From the NCBI RefSeq assembly GCF_000317145.1, contig NC_019697.1, forward strand, positions 3,258,385-3,322,384: a stretch of 64,000 nt of DNA, read 5' to 3'. The translations under genes were made by a program, and so were the position numbers. The stretch's first letter is position 1. Each line of letters starts with the position of its first letter. Below the pieces are notes generated by a model. It searched no databases. It saw only the letters and a list, made by a program, of their open reading frames with translations, and was not told where the DNA came from. This DNA comes from Chamaesiphon minutus PCC 6605 (lineage in GTDB: Bacteria; Cyanobacteriota; Cyanobacteriia; Cyanobacteriales; Chamaesiphonaceae). Positions 54,798 to 63,429 of the stretch are shown here, one piece after another.

Positions 54798-56477
54798 ATG
54801 CAACCACCAATTCCATTGGGAACATTGCTTCAACAGCGTTACCGCGTGACCAAAATATTAGGTCAGGGGGGTTTTGGCCGTACCTACTTATCTCAAGACA
54901 CTGGTTGTTTTGATGAAATGTGCGTACTTAAAGAATTTAGCCCTAACGATCGCGGTCGCGACGCGCTCAAAAAGTCTAAGGAGCTATTTCAGCGCGAAGC
55001 TCAAGTATTGTATCAAATCAATCATCCTCAAATCCCGAAGTTTAGGGCCAACTTTGAAGAGCAAAAACGACTCTTTTTAGTGCAAGAGTATGCTGAGGGG
55101 AAAACAGTCGCCAAAACTCTGAGCGATCGATTGAAAAATAATACAACTTTTAGCGAAGCGGAAGCGGTAGAATTTCTACAAAATATGTTGCCCGTACTAT
55201 CGCATATTCATGGCATGGGCATCATTCATCGCGATATTTCTCCTGATAACATTATTTTCCGAGATCGCGATAAGTTACCCGTACTAATCGATTTTGGCGT
55301 GGTCAAAGCAGGCGTTACCCAACTAGAAGTTTCGACCCAAATTCACCAAGGTACCACTGTTGGCAAAGCTGGCTACGCTCCAGGCGAGCAGCTCCAAACA
55401 GGCGAAGCTTATGCCAATAGCGACCTCTACGCATTAGCAGTGACGGTTGTAGTGATGATGACTGGGCGCAAGCCCGAAAGTCTGATCGACAAAAGTACCA
55501 TGACTTGGAAATGGCACCAGTGGGTGCCGACTCTCACCCCATGGTTTGCCAAAATTCTGAATAAAATGCTCAGCCGGATGCCCAATAGTCGGTATCAGTC
55601 GGCAAACGAAGTCGCTCAAGCCTTGCGCTCGGTATCGGACTTTGTAGGGCCTTCGGCAGCACCAGGACATGCCACTGGCAACCTTACCCCGCTAACTGGA
55701 ATACCATCTCGCCCAACGACATCCGGCTACGAGCAGCCTTCTACCACCAACAATTCTGGCTCGGTTCCACTCTCGCGAGTCAAGCGGACGACAACCAGCG
55801 TCAAATCTAGCAACTATTCCGCCAAAAACACTCAGCCGCCACCGCAAAATCCCCTGCGCGGGATCTTGAACACCCCCTGGGGAACTGCGCTGGGTTCGAC
55901 AGCCGCAGCCGTTATCTTTATTATCATCCCGCTATTTTTGGTCAGTCGATCGCTGACGACCTCTAGTAGCGGTTCCAAAACGCCAACTCCCGAACCAACT
56001 CTAGCCACACCAGCTACAGATCCGATCGCCACGCCAACGCCAATTACCGTACCTCCACCAGTTGTTGAGAGCGTGCCGCCGTCTCCACCAGTTACAGCAA
56101 CGACCCCAGCACCTGCTACAGTTACGGCAGAAGCATTAAGTGTCGAAGTCGGCAAACCGCTGGTCAAAGAAGGCGCGCTCGATCCTAGTAAACCAACAGT
56201 ATTCAGCCTGAACTTACCCGTCGGTCACAAACTCAAGGCTTCACTCGCCAGCACGCCTGCGGGAGCGACGATGAATATCCTCGCGCCCAATCAAGCAAAT
56301 GTCGATGTCTATGCCAAAAATACGGTCAATTGGGAGGGCACTCTGCCACTAGCGGGGGAATATCGGATCGAGATCGTCCCGCTAGCTGGTGCCGCCAGTA
56401 ACTATAAGCTAGAAGTGATAACCAATCTGGCACCAACGCCAGAGGTGTCGGCATCGCCTGCGCCAGTCAGTAGATAA
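54798..56477 (+). CDS. Serine/threonine protein kinase with Pro/Thr linker and outer domain
   Basis: The kinase domain covers residues about 15-280: GQGGFGRTY (P-loop, 23-30), K45 in CVLKEF, HRDISPDNII with catalytic D146, and IDFGVVK with D165. A polar linker leads to one membrane helix at about 365-385 (AAAVIFIIIPLFLVSRSL), then a Pro/Thr-rich stretch. A beta-rich periplasmic domain (FSLNLPVGHKLKASLASTPA to EYRIEIVPLAG) resembles a PPC-type domain and could sense the envelope. ATG 54798 is clear. Its stop TAA shares bases with the border of the next repeat element. Confidence 0.93.
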   Translation: MQPPIPLGTLLQQRYRVTKILGQGGFGRTYLSQDTGCFDEMCVLKEFSPNDRGRDALKKSKELFQREAQVLYQINHPQIPKFRANFEEQKRLFLVQEYAEGKTVAKTLSDRLKNNTTFSEAEAVEFLQNMLPVLSHIHGMGIIHRDISPDNIIFRDRDKLPVLIDFGVVKAGVTQLEVSTQIHQGTTVGKAGYAPGEQLQTGEAYANSDLYALAVTVVVMMTGRKPESLIDKSTMTWKWHQWVPTLTPWFAKILNKMLSRMPNSRYQSANEVAQALRSVSDFVGPSAAPGHATGNLTPLTGIPSRPTTSGYEQPSTTNNSGSVPLSRVKRTTTSVKSSNYSAKNTQPPPQNPLRGILNTPWGTALGSTAAAVIFIIIPLFLVSRSLTTSSSGSKTPTPEPTLATPATDPIATPTPITVPPPVVESVPPSPPVTATTPAPATVTAEALSVEVGKPLVKEGALDPSKPTVFSLNLPVGHKLKASLASTPAGATMNILAPNQANVDVYAKNTVNWEGTLPLAGEYRIEIVPLAGAASNYKLEVITNLAPTPEVSASPAPVSR

Positions 56478-56630
56478 CCCAAGTTGCTACCTATAGAATG
56501 CCTGCGACTAAAGTCGCGGCTAATGCTGCAAAGTCCGCCTTCGCGGACTAATAAAGTAGTCCGCGAAGGTGGACTTTGCACTACGAGCAGCGGTTTTTAA
56601 CCGCTGAGGTTGTAGGTAGCAACTTGGGTT
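56476..56630. repeat. MITE-like element with perfect inverted ends
   Basis: The ends AACCCAAGTTGCTACCTA are exact complements of each other, enclosing about 120 bases. AGAT on both sides may be a 4-bp target duplication. Inside are hairpins AGTCCGCGAAGG/CCTTCGCGGACT, GCGACT/AGTCGC and AGCGGTT/AACCGCT. It is non-coding and sits exactly at the kinase stop codon, keeping the stop in place. Confidence 0.75.
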
Positions 56631-56636
56631 AGATAA

Positions 56637-56748
56637 TAAACTAAGTTGCTAGTTACAGATTTTTAGTGTGGAAGGGGGAAAGGGTAAAGGAAATTGTTAT
56701 ATCCTTTCCCTACAATCACCGTGCGAATATAATTAGCAACTTGCGTTA
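56637..56748. repeat. Second, smaller related inverted-repeat element
   Basis: The ends AACTAAGTTGCTAGTTA and, reversed, AACGCAAGTTGCTAATTA share the AAGTTGCTA core of the preceding element. It encloses about 80 bases and lies 6 bases after the first element. ATAATA on the left and AATAATA on the right may be the target repeat. Confidence 0.55.
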
Positions 56749-56792
56749 ATAATAGAGATTGTCACCAGCACAGATTTGAGATCTGGACATTT

Positions 56793-57245
56793 ATGGATGA
56801 AGAATCGATCGATATTGAGATGTTTGCTGAGTCGATCGCGAGTTTGGGACTCGATCGGATCTCGCGGCATATTTTGATTTGCGCCGACCAAACTAAACCG
56901 CTATGTTGCTCTCAAGCCGAGAGTTTAGTGGCCTGGAATTATCTCAAAAACAGACTCAAAGCACTCAAGCTCGATCGTCCTGACTCGCTCCCTGGGACTG
57001 TTTTTCGGACGAAGGCTAATTGTCTGCGCGTCTGCCATCACGGCCCGATTGTCGTTGTCTACCCCGACGGTGTTTGGTATCATTCGGCAACACCACCAGT
57101 ATTAGAGCGCATCATTCAAGAGCATTTACTCGGCGATCGCATCGTTACAGAATATGCTTTTTTAGTACATCCTCTAAAAAATTATCAAAATACCAATGTG
57201 GCAGAGATCCCCAGCCAAGTAGCAGCTAACAAAGAAGAGTCTTAA
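56793..57245 (+). CDS. (2Fe-2S) thioredoxin-like ferredoxin
   Basis: A 150-residue soluble protein in the [2Fe-2S] thioredoxin-like ferredoxin family. The four cluster cysteines are C30, C38 (or C39), C77 and C81, with the typical [20 protein letters not shown]. It carries electrons to unknown partners; in cyanobacteria such proteins act in redox or nitrogen metabolism. ATG 56793 is clear. It stands alone behind two inverted-repeat elements. Confidence 0.9.
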   Translation: MDEESIDIEMFAESIASLGLDRISRHILICADQTKPLCCSQAESLVAWNYLKNRLKALKLDRPDSLPGTVFRTKANCLRVCHHGPIVVVYPDGVWYHSATPPVLERIIQEHLLGDRIVTEYAFLVHPLKNYQNTNVAEIPSQVAANKEES

Positions 57246-57365
57246 TTTTCGATCGTCCCTGCTCCCCGCTCCCAACTCCCCAACAATTTTTAGACCAATG
57301 ACATTTGCGGCGATCGGCTAGGGGATAATTATAGAATAGTAATATAAAGTTCAAGAGATCGAGCT

Positions 57366-57722
57366 ATGAGTAATCGCGATGGATTCACGGGTGGATTTTG
57401 GTTGGGCACGCTCGTCGGTGGTGTCATCGGCGGGATCGTTGGCGCGACAGTTGCCTCTCAACGATCCAATCAAATCGATGCTGAAACCGAAAACGGCAGG
57501 TTATCAGGCAGTGGCGAAAGAAGACCGCTCAAATCCAGCCGTCGGCGGAGCTACGATCGAATGGAGCTAGCTCGGCAGAGTTTGGATGCGAAAATTAATG
57601 ACTTAAATAACGCCATCGATTCTGTCAGATCTTCGATCGGACATCCCCCTGGAGATATGTTCGATCCCTCGTTCGAACGCCTCAATGAAGACGTCAAGCC
57701 TCAAAAATCGATCGACGCCTAA
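57366..57722 (+). CDS. Small membrane-anchored hypothetical protein
   Basis: A glycine-rich N-terminal helix (WLGTLVGGVIGGIVGATVAS, about residues 12-31) is followed by a basic linker (SSRRRSYDRMELARQSLD) and a short amphipathic helix (INDLNNAIDSVRSSI). The pattern resembles YtxH-like or cyanobacterial membrane-anchored hypotheticals. The function is unknown. ATG 57366 is clear. Confidence 0.78.
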   Translation: MSNRDGFTGGFWLGTLVGGVIGGIVGATVASQRSNQIDAETENGRLSGSGERRPLKSSRRRSYDRMELARQSLDAKINDLNNAIDSVRSSIGHPPGDMFDPSFERLNEDVKPQKSIDA

Positions 57723-57908
57723 ATCTAAATCGGGACGCTCGATCGTCTAGTACTAAGCGGCATAATTTAGGGTACCGTATTTTCGATTCCCGCTCCCCGC
57801 TCTAGACTAATGATTGAGTCGGTAAATACGGTATGTCAAGCCATTCGTGAATTACCAGTCGATCGGTTAAACTAAGTTGAGTAGATTTGAATTTAGATAC
57901 TAACTTTT

Positions 57909-58193
57909 ATGGAAAACGCCGCGATCGTCCCCTTATTAATCATTAGCTTTTCAAAATTTCTAGAATATTATTCATACATTCTCATCGTCCGATTACTGCT
58001 AACTTGGTTTCCAAATATTGACTGGATGCAGCAAATTATTGGATTCCTCAGCCCGATTACCGATCCTTATCTCAATCTATTTCGGTTTATTCCTCCAGTC
58101 GGAATGCTCGATCTATCGCCAATCCTAGCTATCTTTGCCTTGCAATTTGCCATGCAGGCATTTGCAGCACTCACGCCAGTATTGTTAGGCTAA
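57909..58193 (+). CDS. YggT family membrane protein
   Basis: A 94-residue protein with two or three hydrophobic helices and the YggT motif ILIVRLLLTWFPNIDWMQQI, then ITDPYLNLFRFIPPVGMLDL. In cyanobacteria and plastids such proteins are linked to thylakoid or nucleoid organisation. This link is from the family, not the sequence. ATG 57909 is clear. Confidence 0.93.
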   Translation: MENAAIVPLLIISFSKFLEYYSYILIVRLLLTWFPNIDWMQQIIGFLSPITDPYLNLFRFIPPVGMLDLSPILAIFALQFAMQAFAALTPVLLG

Positions 58194-58303
58194 TCAAGAC
58201 TATCCGTCGCTCGATCGCCAGTTCCCATCATTTTGATGCAATGTTTTTTGCAAAGTGGTAGGGCGCGATTTACTGCAATCAAATAACTATTCATACCCCC
58301 AAC

Positions 58304-58849
58304 GTGACAACCACAACACTGATTTATGTTGCTTTACTACTGACGACCTTAGTAGGGGTCGTTGGGGCTGTAGTCCCAGTAATGCCTGGGCCGATCTTAA
58401 TTTTGGGCACATCGATCGGGGCGGGATTTCTCTATAATTGGGATAATGCCACTGTGACGATCGTCGTCTCTGGTGTTGTCTTCGTCATGTGTTTCGCGAT
58501 CGAGCAGTTATCGGGCATCTGGGGCGCGCAAAAAGCTGGAGCCAGCTATTGGGGTCAAATTGGTTCGATCGTCGGTCTATTCCTCGGATTCTTTGGGCTG
58601 CTGCCAGCTTTACCCGTGGGCGGCCCACTGGTGGGACTGTTTTTTGGGCCGTTTATTGGTGCGGTTGTGGGCGAGTTGTTATATCCACGTCAGGTGCCGC
58701 TAGCCGAGCGAGTTAAAATTTCGGTCAAAGCTGGTGTCGGAATCGTTCTTGGTTCGGTGCTAGGTCTGATTTTGCAAGGTTTATTATCCCTGTTTGCCGC
58801 GATCGTCTTTGTCGTAACTACTTGGCATCTGGGGATGGGGATTAATTAA
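58304..58849 (+). CDS. DUF456 membrane protein
   Basis: A 181-residue protein with four or five membrane helices and the DUF456 signature: VGAVVPVMPGPILILGTSIG, GAQKAGASYWGQIGSIVGLF, and GPFIGAVVGELL. The function is unknown. The start is GTG 58304; no ATG is in frame nearby. A strong terminator hairpin follows at 58869. Confidence 0.9.
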   Translation: MTTTTLIYVALLLTTLVGVVGAVVPVMPGPILILGTSIGAGFLYNWDNATVTIVVSGVVFVMCFAIEQLSGIWGAQKAGASYWGQIGSIVGLFLGFFGLLPALPVGGPLVGLFFGPFIGAVVGELLYPRQVPLAERVKISVKAGVGIVLGSVLGLILQGLLSLFAAIVFVVTTWHLGMGIN

Positions 58850-58868
58850 TAATCGATCGTCGATCGAT

Positions 58869-58896
58869 AGCCCCGACTATCCAAGAAGTCGGGGCT
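58869..58896. terminator. Bidirectional terminator hairpin
   Basis: AGCCCCGACT/AGTCGGGGCT, with an 8-base loop and a following TTTAGATTTT, lies between the convergent DUF456 and pilT genes. It probably ends both transcripts. Confidence 0.75.
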
Positions 58897-58902
58897 GTGG
58901 CT

Positions 58903-60093
58903 TTAGATTTTACCGCGTAACATCATTGCCATTTCGTTAGGTGTGGGCGAGAGTTCGAGAGCGGTTTCTTCGGTGATCCGGCCTTCTTGATAGAGCGAGA
59001 ATAGAGACTTATTCATGGTAATCATCCCGTCGAATTCGCCATCGGTCATTAGTGGGGCAATTTCATCATATTTACCATCCCGAACGTAGTCTTTGACAGT
59101 TTCGGTATTGATTAAAATATCGTGATAAGCCGCTCGTTTACCGTCGGTGGTACGACATAAACCTTGAGAGATGACAGCAACTAGCGATTCTGCCAGCGAT
59201 ACCCGCATGACGGCTTGTTCTTCTGGCTTGAATAGATTCAGAATCCGCTCGATGGTTTTGATCGCACTATTGGTGTGCAAAGTACCGATGACTAAGTGTC
59301 CGGTTTGGGCGGCTTTGAGTGCGGTATTGACTGTCTCGCGATCGCGCATTTCTCCGACCAATATTACGTCAGGATCTTCACGCAGTGCCGCTTTCAACGC
59401 GGTGTCAAACTTGAGTGTATTTGCCCCGACTTCGCGGTGTTTGATCAGCGCGCGCTTACTTTTGTGAATAAATTCGATCGGATCTTCGATCGTGATAATA
59501 TGGCGCGGCATTTCTTTATTCATATAATCGACCATTGCCGCCATTGATGTCGATTTACCCGAACCTGTCGGCCCCGTGACCAAAATTAAGCCTTTATGAT
59601 AGTGGCAGACATCGCGGAAGACTGGCGGTAATCGCAATTCCTCGACTGTGGCAATTTGCATCGGAATCAGTCGCATTACCATCCCATAGCCATACAGGGA
59701 ATCAAATAAATTGATCCGCACCCGCGCGAAGTCATATTGGGTAGCTCCATCAAAGTCTAGCTTCTCCTGAAATGTCCGAATATCATCTTCATTCAACACT
59801 TCATGCAACCAGGACATAAAAGTTGGTAGATCGGTTTCGGGGTAGTTAGTGGTTTCGATTTCCCCACGATTGCGAAATCTGGGCATTTCACCGACACCGA
59901 CATGCACGTCCGAATAGCCTGCGTCAAAAGCTTCCTGCACCAATGCGCTGATGCTGGGCTGTCCTGGTGGTAGTTTGTAGCTGGGTGCTGTTATCTGTGG
60001 TTTGGTGGCCGCCGAGGGTGGGGGTGGCGGAAAATTAGTAGATAGGCTAGGCATTGATGGCGGTGGAGCCGGGACGTTACGGGAGTTTACCAT
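58903..60093 (-). CDS. pilT: Type IV pilus retraction ATPase PilT
   Basis: PilT powers pilus retraction and twitching. A Pro-rich N-terminal extension (residues 1-45) precedes the N-domain (SISALVQEAFDAGYSDVHVG). The ATPase domain has Walker A GPTGSGKSTSMAAM near 183-196, Asp box ITIEDPIEF, Walker B VILVGEMRDRETVNTALKAA and His box GHLVIGTLHTNSA. The C-terminus ends TPNEMAMMLRGKI. The extended form is common in cyanobacteria. ATG 60093 is clear. Confidence 0.93.
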   Translation of the reverse strand: MVNSRNVPAPPPSMPSLSTNFPPPPPSAATKPQITAPSYKLPPGQPSISALVQEAFDAGYSDVHVGVGEMPRFRNRGEIETTNYPETDLPTFMSWLHEVLNEDDIRTFQEKLDFDGATQYDFARVRINLFDSLYGYGMVMRLIPMQIATVEELRLPPVFRDVCHYHKGLILVTGPTGSGKSTSMAAMVDYMNKEMPRHIITIEDPIEFIHKSKRALIKHREVGANTLKFDTALKAALREDPDVILVGEMRDRETVNTALKAAQTGHLVIGTLHTNSAIKTIERILNLFKPEEQAVMRVSLAESLVAVISQGLCRTTDGKRAAYHDILINTETVKDYVRDGKYDEIAPLMTDGEFDGMITMNKSLFSLYQEGRITEETALELSPTPNEMAMMLRGKI

Positions 60094-60170
60094 AGGTCGA
60101 TCGGGGGGATGATTTTATGCGACTACTCTCGTTTAGCTTGCCCAAATTTTACCCTTCGATCGACTTTTAA

Positions 60171-60842
60171 CTAAGAAAAATCGTCCATACCTCTTTGGAG
60201 AGCGACGATCGCCAGTTGGGTGCGATCGCGTAAATTTAATTGGCTTAAAATGTTGGTAATCCGATTTTTGACTGTTTTCTCTGCAATAAATAAAGCGTCG
60301 GCAATCTCCCGATTACTTGCCCCCTGGGCGATGAGGCAGATGATTTCTCGCTCTCTAGGGGTTAACTGCTCCCAACCAGTTGAGACCACTAAAGCCTTTT
60401 TTGGAGCGGGTTGTGCTAGTACTTGATGTGCTAAGCCGGGGCCGATTTGAGTATGGCCTTTCCGAACGAGGCGGATTGCTTGAGTCAATTCTTCAAAAGG
60501 TGTATCTTTGAGCAAATAACCAGATGCTCCGGCTTGGAGAGCTTGGGAGACATATTCGCGATCGTCAAATGTGGTTAAGACTAGCACCTTTGTGTCGGGA
60601 AACCGCTGACAGATTTCCCGCGTGGCTACTACGCCATCCATCACTGGCATTCGGATATCCATTAGCACCAGATCTGGCGGCAAATTCTCGACCGCATCGT
60701 TGGCAAAGCCTTCTAGCAGAGAAATCGCTTCCAGTCCGTTTTCTGCTTCTCCTACGATTTCCAATTCTGGATCGGTTTTGAGCAAGGCACGTAAACCCCG
60801 CCGGATTAGATTTTGGTCGTCTACCAGTACTAGGCGAATCAT
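60171..60842 (-). CDS. NarL/FixJ-family response regulator
   Basis: A receiver domain (IRLVLVDDQNLIRRGL; phosphoacceptor Asp in LVLMDIRMPVMDG; Lys in GYLLKDTPFEEL) is joined to a LuxR helix-turn-helix (LTPREREIICLIAQGASNRE, IADALFIAEKTVKNRI). Its ATG overlaps the stop of the histidine kinase (TGATG), so the pair is translated together. No target genes can be inferred. Confidence 0.95.
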   Translation of the reverse strand: MIRLVLVDDQNLIRRGLRALLKTDPELEIVGEAENGLEAISLLEGFANDAVENLPPDLVLMDIRMPVMDGVVATREICQRFPDTKVLVLTTFDDREYVSQALQAGASGYLLKDTPFEELTQAIRLVRKGHTQIGPGLAHQVLAQPAPKKALVVSTGWEQLTPREREIICLIAQGASNREIADALFIAEKTVKNRITNILSQLNLRDRTQLAIVALQRGMDDFS

Positions 60843-62077
60843 CACGATTTCGCTCCAGCGGGAACGGCAGCAATGAGGGGCAAAGTAACTTGGATTTGAC
60901 AGCCCCGACGCGGTGCTGTGGTAATTTGCAATTCGCCGCCTAGTGCGGCGGTACGTTCTTGCATTCCTTGCAGTCCAAATCCTGATGGCTTGTGGCTCAG
61001 ATCGAATCCCTGTCCGTTATCTTGCATCGTGGCGGTAATTGCTGTCTCAGTTTGACGAATCTCGATCGCGACTTCTGTAGCTTTTGCATGTTTGCGGATA
61101 TTTGTCAAGCTTTCTTGTGCCAGCCGATAGAGAGTGAAGTCAAGTTCGATAGCCAGTGGGATGGCGATTTCATCAGTAAAAGTGGGGGCGATGCCTGTAG
61201 TCCGCTGGAAATCTCTCACTAAATTCGCGATCGCTTCTTGGCGAGATCTACCCTGCAACGGATCGGCACGCAAGAGCGTCACAGACTCCCGCACATCCTG
61301 CAATGCTTGAGATCCCAACTGTTTGACTTCTTGCAGCAATGCTTCGGCTTCTAGCAGGTCTGTCCGCAGCAATCTCAGGGCGGCTCCAATGTGGATGTTT
61401 ACCACTGTCAGTGAGTGTCCCAAGGAATCGTGAATATCGCGGGCGATCCGGTTGCGCTCCTGTTCCGTCGCTAATTCTTCGATCCGTAAGGCATATTCAC
61501 GCAAGCGGGTATTGGCATCAGCGAGTTGTTCCTGTCCTTTGCGCTCCGCCAAAATCGTATCTACCAGCAGATGCAGGAATAAAAATACTAAGCTAAACAC
61601 GATCGTTAAACCAATCCACGCTACGCCAGTTTGAGCAATGGGAATTGCAAACAGCAACCGACCAGACCACAGTCTGTAAGTTTGAGAGAACAGACAGGCA
61701 ATAAAAGCCAGTAAAGTAATTGCCAAACGTACTTGTCCTTGGTGAGGATCTCGTCCGGCTAACAATACGCAATTGCGGAGCGTCAGCACGACATACAACA
61801 ACGACGGTGATGGAAATTCGCCGCCAAACGTCAGTAATAACAACAGGCTAAATTCTGCGGTTGTATAGAGTAGTTTATAGTTCCAATCATGTGGCAAGCG
61901 CAATCTCATTGCCGCAAACATTACCAACCCCAACATATTTAGCGCGGGAAAACCTAAATTGGGGTTACCGATCGCGACCAGGATTTGGACGATCGCTGCT
62001 ACCGCCAATAATACCCATTCCAGCCGTAATAAGAGCTGAATTGGTGACGAATGCTGATGACTGAGGGATAAACTCAT
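60842..62077 (-). CDS. NarL-type sensor histidine kinase
   Basis: Several membrane helices (about residues 18-180) lead to a HisKA_3 domain with the phosphoacceptor His in RIARDIHDSLGHSLTVVNIH, near residue 240. An HATPase domain follows: ESLTNIRKHAKATEV (N box), DNGQGFDLSHKPSGFGLQGM (G1/F/G2). It phosphorylates the overlapping response regulator. ATG 62077 gives MSLSLSHQHSSPIQ; the longer frame opens at TTG 62182. Confidence 0.94.
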   Translation of the reverse strand: MSLSLSHQHSSPIQLLLRLEWVLLAVAAIVQILVAIGNPNLGFPALNMLGLVMFAAMRLRLPHDWNYKLLYTTAEFSLLLLLTFGGEFPSPSLLYVVLTLRNCVLLAGRDPHQGQVRLAITLLAFIACLFSQTYRLWSGRLLFAIPIAQTGVAWIGLTIVFSLVFLFLHLLVDTILAERKGQEQLADANTRLREYALRIEELATEQERNRIARDIHDSLGHSLTVVNIHIGAALRLLRTDLLEAEALLQEVKQLGSQALQDVRESVTLLRADPLQGRSRQEAIANLVRDFQRTTGIAPTFTDEIAIPLAIELDFTLYRLAQESLTNIRKHAKATEVAIEIRQTETAITATMQDNGQGFDLSHKPSGFGLQGMQERTAALGGELQITTAPRRGCQIQVTLPLIAAVPAGAKS

Positions 62078-62528
62078 GACGATCGAGAAAACTACCAACT
62101 CAACAATAGCCGATCGATCGTCCAACCGACTAGGGATAAAGTCCCGCAGAATTCGGGTTATGGCAACCGCAGTTAGGGGCAAGGTGGTTATATCGCTGGC
62201 GATGGCAATGGTAACTACAAGTCTGGTAGTTATAGTTACGGTTACTCAAGTTACTAGTAGTAATTAACGATCGCGCTCAAAACCCGGAAATCCAACCCAA
62301 CGTTAGTAATTCTAAATTAAAGTTATATCTCCGATCGAACTTGTTAGCTGAGGACGATCGGATTTTTTGTTGAGTTTGCTTGCATAACATTTCCAAACGA
62401 TCGAGACCAAATTTATCCCCGATCGATCGGGACAAAATCCCAAATAAATGGGGACGTTCGACTCTATTGAATCGAGGTTGACCCGGCTTATATTGATAGA
62501 CATAGAGCGATAGCAACCAGGAACTTTG
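62078..62528. other. Spacer with a Gly/Tyr-rich coding remnant
   Basis: At 62148-62253 one plus-strand frame reads NSGYGNRS, stop, then GQGGYIAGDGNGNYKSGSYS and YGYSSY. The composition is far from random for this genome but lacks a start, so it looks like the tail of a degraded small Gly/Tyr-rich protein. No other gene is seen in the spacer. Confidence 0.35.
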
Positions 62529-62939
62529 ATGAATCACCACCGCACGGCAATTGCGATCGGTAGCGTTATGACCGCCCTCGTAGTAGTAACGCCCGCCCAA
62601 GCTCAACCTGTCGCACTCACACAGTTGTTCCCCGCACTGGTTGGAGTCAAACTCCAACCCGCACAAACAGCTAGTTTAGCGCAACTCAGTCAGCAGACCT
62701 TACCGTTAGTCAGACGGTTGCTCTCTTCCACCCAAGTGCAACAGTTTGATGCTGCACTTGGGCAGGGTCAATCGGTAAGAGCTGCATTATTCTCTCTCGA
62801 TCTATCGAGATCGCAACAATTTAAATTGTCCCGTAAATTGCAGTCGGTCAAATCGCAACTTAACGAAATTCTCACACCCGAACAACAGCAGCAAGTTATT
62901 CAAAATGCACTTGCTTTACCACAACGATCGATTAGGTAG
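62529..62939 (+). CDS. Secreted helical protein, Spy/CpxP-like
   Basis: A signal peptide (about 1-25, ending PAQA) precedes a helical, Gln-rich mature protein (LAQLSQQTLPLVRRLLSSTQ, then LTPEQQQQVIQNALALP). The style recalls Spy/CpxP-type periplasmic chaperones, whose helices end in LTxEQ-like motifs, but the match is only general. ATG 62529 follows a TTG. It lies 58 bases before the tandem-repeat protein on the same strand. Confidence 0.72.
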   Translation: MNHHRTAIAIGSVMTALVVVTPAQAQPVALTQLFPALVGVKLQPAQTASLAQLSQQTLPLVRRLLSSTQVQQFDAALGQGQSVRAALFSLDLSRSQQFKLSRKLQSVKSQLNEILTPEQQQQVIQNALALPQRSIR

Positions 62940-62997
62940 CAAATCGTAACTGAAAGATCTAATTAACTCAGTCAACCATCATAACCAGGAGTTTATC

Positions 62998-63285
62998 ATG
63001 CAGAAATCTATTCTCAATCTATCTATTTCGATCGCATTACTAATTATCGGCTGTTCTCAAGCAGCCTTTGCTCAACAAACTACAATTCGCACTGGCCCTT
63101 ATGGTAACAGTAGTGTCACCAACCGCTCCTATAACGGTAATGGTAAGCAAACCACGACTCGCACTGGCCCTTATGGTAACAGTAGTGTCACCAACCGCAC
63201 CTTTACTGGTGCTGGCAAGCAAACCACGACTCGGACTGGCCCATATGGTAAAACTGGCACCACTACTCGTTCTGTTGGCAAATAG
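62998..63285 (+). CDS. Small exported protein made of 24-residue repeats
   Basis: The 95-residue protein has an N-terminal export signal with a lipobox-like IIGC (Cys19) and also a signal-peptidase I site after AFA (residue 25). The mature part is 2.8 copies of a 24-residue unit, QTTxRTGPYGNSSVTNRxxxGxGK (residues 27-50, 51-74, 75-95), basic and rich in Thr, Gly and Asn. The repeats are 72 bases long and nearly identical in DNA. No family was recognised. CAGGAG gives a good ribosome binding site. It ends at a strong terminator. Confidence 0.82.
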   Translation: MQKSILNLSISIALLIIGCSQAAFAQQTTIRTGPYGNSSVTNRSYNGNGKQTTTRTGPYGNSSVTNRTFTGAGKQTTTRTGPYGKTGTTTRSVGK

Positions 63286-63334
63286 GTCGATTCGATCGCC
63301 TTTTGAATTGCTATCCTCAATTGAGTACTTCACT

Positions 63335-63366
63335 GGGGAGGCTAAATTATTTAGCCTCCCCTTTTA
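63335..63366 (+). terminator. Rho-independent terminator
   Basis: A perfect 12-bp stem, GGGGAGGCTAAA/TTTAGCCTCCCC, with a 3-base loop is followed by TTTTAT. It lies 50 bases after the repeat-protein stop. Confidence 0.9.
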
Positions 63367-63429
63367 TCGCTCCAAAATTAGTTCGACTTTAACTTCTTTT
63401 ATTGGTTCTCCCCGCTCCCTGAAGATATT

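Noticed and set aside
55832-56167. 111-codon antisense frame in the kinase gene
   Set aside because: It is Gly/Val-rich because it is opposite the Pro/Thr linker codons. It is a shadow of low-complexity coding sequence.
62277-62666. 129-codon minus-strand frame
   Set aside because: It overlaps the signal-peptide region of the secreted protein at 62529 and has a Cys- and Arg-heavy, unstructured composition. It is probably a shadow.
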